From positions 1 through 64,000 of the forward strand of contig DKUE01000035.1 of assembly GCA_002490525.1 (NCBI GenBank): 64,000 bases of DNA. The letters run 5' to 3'. Shown here one piece after another: positions 61,733-64,000 of the stretch (positions are counted from its first letter, which is position 1; the number at the start of each line of letters is the position of its first letter). Made by a program: the position numbers and the translations under genes. The notes beneath the pieces were generated by a model, which was not told where the DNA came from, ran no database searches, and saw nothing but the letters and a program-made list of their open reading frames with translations. Source of the DNA: Ruminococcaceae bacterium UBA7212 (lineage in GTDB: Bacteria; Bacillota; Clostridia; Oscillospirales; Acutalibacteraceae).

Positions 61733-62614
61733 ATGAAAAAATACGAAACTACGAAGCCGTATGACCCTGCGGTGCTCGAAAAGCTACACACGGTACAACT
61801 CGAAATTCTGCGCGATTTCAGGGCAGTTGCGGAAAAATACGAACTGCCGTTCTTTGTTTTGTTCGGTACAGCCATCGGTGCGGTACGGCACAACGGGTTT
61901 ATCCCGTGGGACGATGATATTGACATCGGCATGCTGCGCGCGGATTTCGAAAAATTTCTGCAAGTCGCCGATAAAGAGCTTGGCGAAAAATATTTTATCA
62001 TGTCACCGCGCACAGACAAACGTTGTAATGCCAGTGTCGTCAAGCTGATGAAACGCGGCACAAAATTTGTTTCTGCCATGAGTAAAAATGCAAAGCATGA
62101 GCAGTGTATTTTCTTGGACATTTTCCCGTTTGACAATGTGGCGCCCACCGAAAAACTGCGCAAACGCCAGCTGCGGGTCACCACGTTTTTAGACCGTTTG
62201 CTGTATCTTGTCGGCACGCCGTATCCGATTATTCCGCTGAAAGGCATTGCCGGCGAAGCCGCTGCGGCGGTGTGCTTTTTGACGCACTATGCACTTAAAA
62301 TTCTGCATATTTCACCGCAATGGCTTTTCAAGCTGTTTGAGGATGCATCAGAAAAATACAACGGCGAAGAAACCGAATACATAACCGGATTCGGACAGCC
62401 AACTGCGCTCAAAAAAATGTTTCGAAAAGCGGACATGTTCCCGCTTGTAGAAGTACCGTTTGAAGACACAACGGTTCCCCTTCTGCACAACAACGATGAG
62501 GAACTGCGCAAGGTTTACGGCGATTATATGCAAATTCCCCCGCCTGATCAACAAATCAACCACGCACCCGAAATTTTGGATTTCGGGGAAGAGGACAACA
62601 CAGAATCTATCTAA
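61733..62614 (+). CDS. LicD family phosphotransferase
   Basis: A 293-residue protein with the LicD signature: FVLFGTAIGAVRHNGFIPWD followed by DDIDIGM (about residues 42-67) and IFLDIFPFDNVAP. LicD enzymes move phosphocholine, or related head groups, from a CDP-carrier onto cell-surface sugars. Twenty-one bases after the ornithine-cyclodeaminase-like gene, it completes a three-gene cassette whose first product can make a CDP-activated amine. No choline transporter or kinase is present. GCCGAGGGACAG precedes the ATG. Confidence 0.92.
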   Translation: MKKYETTKPYDPAVLEKLHTVQLEILRDFRAVAEKYELPFFVLFGTAIGAVRHNGFIPWDDDIDIGMLRADFEKFLQVADKELGEKYFIMSPRTDKRCNASVVKLMKRGTKFVSAMSKNAKHEQCIFLDIFPFDNVAPTEKLRKRQLRVTTFLDRLLYLVGTPYPIIPLKGIAGEAAAAVCFLTHYALKILHISPQWLFKLFEDASEKYNGEETEYITGFGQPTALKKMFRKADMFPLVEVPFEDTTVPLLHNNDEELRKVYGDYMQIPPPDQQINHAPEILDFGEEDNTESI

Positions 62615-62624
62615 CTCCCCCCTA

Positions 62625-62653
62625 AACCGCAATACTATTGTATTGCGGTTTTG
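62625..62653 (+). terminator. Hairpin after the LicD gene
   Basis: AACCGCAATAC / GTATTGCGGTT with a TATT loop, followed by only TTGC, so termination is probably partial. Confidence 0.65.
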
Positions 62654-62675
62654 CTGACAGAAAGGGATTACACGT

Positions 62676-62924
62676 ATGCAAAGTGATTTACAAAATATCC
62701 CCGGCATCGGGGCTCGCATGGAGCAAAGTCTTTTTCAAATCGGCATTCACTGTATTGCCGATTTGAAGGGTAAGGACCCGAACGATTTATATAATTTGGA
62801 TTGTATTAAAAAAGGCTTTCAAGAGGACAAATGCGCGCTGTATGTTTACCGAATGGCGGTATATTATGCCGAAAACGATGTGCATGACCCTGAAAAGCTC
62901 AAATGGTGGAATTGGAAGGATTGA
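62676..62924 (+). CDS. Cdd1-like helix-hairpin-helix protein
   Basis: An 82-residue protein of the Pathogenicity-locus (Cdd1) family. It starts with a helix-hairpin-helix (LQNIPGIGARMEQSLFQIGI), then GKDPNDLYNLDCIKKG and a tail WWNWKD. The family is small, widespread and of unknown function; the fold suggests DNA or protein binding. AGAAAGGGA precedes the ATG. Four bases separate it from the nucleotidyltransferase gene. Confidence 0.88.
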   Translation: MQSDLQNIPGIGARMEQSLFQIGIHCIADLKGKDPNDLYNLDCIKKGFQEDKCALYVYRMAVYYAENDVHDPEKLKWWNWKD

Positions 62925-62928
62925 GCAA

Positions 62929-63609
62929 ATGATAGATATTCAAAATTGGTTGCATCTTTTTTGCGCGGCACTGACCAAACTATTTGAAAACCGTGTTTGG
63001 TTTGTCGGACTGCAAGGCAGCTACGGCAGAAACGAAGCAACTGACGAAAGCGATATAGACGTGGTTGTCATTTTAGACACACTGCAGCCAAAGGATATTA
63101 CGCGATACCGAGACATGCTGGAAACACTCCCCTGCCGTGAAAAAATTTGCGGCTTTCTTTCGGGGAAAGAGGAATTGCTCTCATGGGAACCCGCCGATTT
63201 ATTTCAGTTTTATTATGATACTGCACCGATTCAAGGCAGTCTTTGCTGCCTGTTAAACCGCATTGACCGCACGGCGGTTCAGCGTGCCGTTTACATCGGG
63301 GTTTGCAATATTTATCATGCCTGTGTGCACAACGCCGTACACGAGCGAAGTCCCGAAATTTTGCAGGGGCTCTATAAATCTGCACGGTTTGTGATACAGG
63401 CGCTTTGTTTTCTGCAAACAGGTAACTACTGCAAAGAAAAATCGGTTCTGCAACAAGCGGTACAGCCCGCCGAGCAAAAGATTTTAGATGCGGAAAAATT
63501 GCTGAAAACAAGCCCTGTAATCGTTGAAAAACAGTTTGACGAATATGCCGAATTTCTGTTTTTGTGGGCACAAAAACAGATTATTGCGATAGACGGTACG
63601 GAAATTTGA
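62929..63609 (+). CDS. Nucleotidyltransferase (MNT/DNA polymerase beta-like) domain protein
   Basis: A 226-residue protein with the nucleotidyltransferase motif GSYGRNEATDESDID (residues 30-44), supplying two metal aspartates (42 and 44). The rest is helical with no recognised partner domain. Members transfer nucleotides to antibiotics or proteins, or are toxin-antitoxin components; neither can be chosen here. ATG 62929 follows GGAAGGATTG and lies four bases after the Cdd1-like stop. A HEPN partner gene, usual for MNT toxin-antitoxin pairs, is not visible. Confidence 0.85.
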   Translation: MIDIQNWLHLFCAALTKLFENRVWFVGLQGSYGRNEATDESDIDVVVILDTLQPKDITRYRDMLETLPCREKICGFLSGKEELLSWEPADLFQFYYDTAPIQGSLCCLLNRIDRTAVQRAVYIGVCNIYHACVHNAVHERSPEILQGLYKSARFVIQALCFLQTGNYCKEKSVLQQAVQPAEQKILDAEKLLKTSPVIVEKQFDEYAEFLFLWAQKQIIAIDGTEI

Positions 63610-63645
63610 TGCCGAAATCCGATACAAAAGGACGGTTTTAAAAGT

Positions 63646-64000
63646 ATGTCTGAAAACACGGTCTCCCGACGGGATATTTTACAGTATGCCGAGGATGTCT
63701 ACGGTACACAGGCGGAATATCTGTGGAAAGACACTCCTACTGCGGCGGTACTTCGCCACAAAACCAACCGAAAATGGTATGCGATTCTGATGGAAGTGCC
63801 GAAAGTACGGCTCGGACTGACAGGGGAAGGCATTGTCGATGTTTTAAATGTGAAATGCGATCCCCTTCTCATAGGTTCGCTTCTGAAAAGCAAGGGATTT
63901 TTGCCCGCTTATCACATGAGCAAAGTACACTGGATTTCGATTCTGTTGGACGGCAGTTTGCCGACAGAGGATATTTATCCGCTTGTAGATTTAAGTTTTC
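63646..64000 (+). CDS. MmcQ/YjbR family protein, truncated by the window edge
   Basis: The first 118 codons of a MmcQ/YjbR-type protein are present, from ATG 63646 with AAAAGGAC upstream to the end of the window. Visible are MSENTVSRRDILQYAEDVYG, the core HKTNRKWYAILMEVP, LNVKCDPLLIGSLL, HMSKVHWISILL and the start of the second half DIYPLVDLSF. These proteins have a double-wing or CyaY-like fold, bind DNA in some species and have no settled role. The gene is 36 bases after the nucleotidyltransferase gene. Confidence 0.85.
   Translation, partial: MSENTVSRRDILQYAEDVYGTQAEYLWKDTPTAAVLRHKTNRKWYAILMEVPKVRLGLTGEGIVDVLNVKCDPLLIGSLLKSKGFLPAYHMSKVHWISILLDGSLPTEDIYPLVDLSF

Overview
The window looks like chromosomal DNA from an anaerobic, low-to-medium GC Firmicute, most likely a gut-type clostridium of the Oscillospiraceae/Ruminococcaceae kind (inference). 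Reasons: strong AGGAGG-type ribosome sites, clean TTGACA/TATAAT promoters with 16-17 nt spacers, dockerin-like calcium repeats, GTP-type PEP carboxykinase, a GH95 fucosidase, LytM/site-2 protease genes like the SpoIVFA/SpoIVFB pair, and pairs of a small Cro/C1 regulator with a DUF2975 membrane protein. No phage, insertion sequence, plasmid or CRISPR locus was seen. It reads as housekeeping chromosome with small accessory patches.

Layout. 1-3.5 kb: an RNA-type terminator, then an AT-richer patch (P-loop protein, methyltransferase, Cro/C1 regulator, a DUF3795 gene broken by an amber codon, TraX). 3.6-7 kb: a MacA/MacB-like efflux pair without an ATPase, and a lipoprotein. 7-10.6 kb, minus: hisK-like phosphatase, ispE, an unannotated 44-residue membrane peptide, an Rrf2 regulator and a patatin. 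10.9-12.5 kb: ACT-domain protein and DUF711 protein. 12.6-17 kb, minus: two unknown membrane proteins, a Cro/C1 + DUF2975 pair and a secreted dockerin protein. 17.2-21.3 kb: GH95 fucosidase and a two-component system. 21.4-26 kb, minus: a wall-hydrolase operon. 26-34 kb: plsY, NCS2 permease, aldose epimerase, an alkaline-phosphatase-like enzyme divergent from an OPA-type transporter, a TVP38 protein and a GT8 glycosyltransferase.

34-46 kb: small regulators, a 30-codon peptide gene between a consensus promoter and a terminator, a double GNAT protein, a YabE-like 3D-domain protein, a RluA-type synthase, a decayed DUF4279 gene, pckG, tsaD and a GH16 glucanase. 45.58-46.68 kb holds two likely non-coding RNAs: an unassigned ~340-nt structured RNA on the minus strand, with its own consensus promoter and strong terminator, and a ~180-nt 6S-like RNA on the plus strand. 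46.7-56.3 kb, minus: VOC and DUF3795 proteins, a transglutaminase/alpha-E/ATP-grasp operon, rplS with a structured leader, a Cro/C1 pair and a LytM / site-2 protease / radical SAM / DUF2344 operon. 56.5 kb: initiator tRNA. 57-64 kb: FliB-like protein, acetyltransferase, then a three-gene surface-decoration cassette (cytidylyltransferase-aminotransferase fusion, ornithine-cyclodeaminase-like protein, LicD), Cdd1, a nucleotidyltransferase and a truncated MmcQ/YjbR gene.

The signals most worth following are the unassigned RNA at 45.6-45.9 kb, the LicD cassette at 58.9-62.6 kb, the promoter-peptide-terminator unit at 35.4-35.6 kb and the hidden membrane peptide between ispE and rrf2. Start sites were chosen from visible ribosome-binding sites. 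Family names are from motif recognition alone; no search was run.
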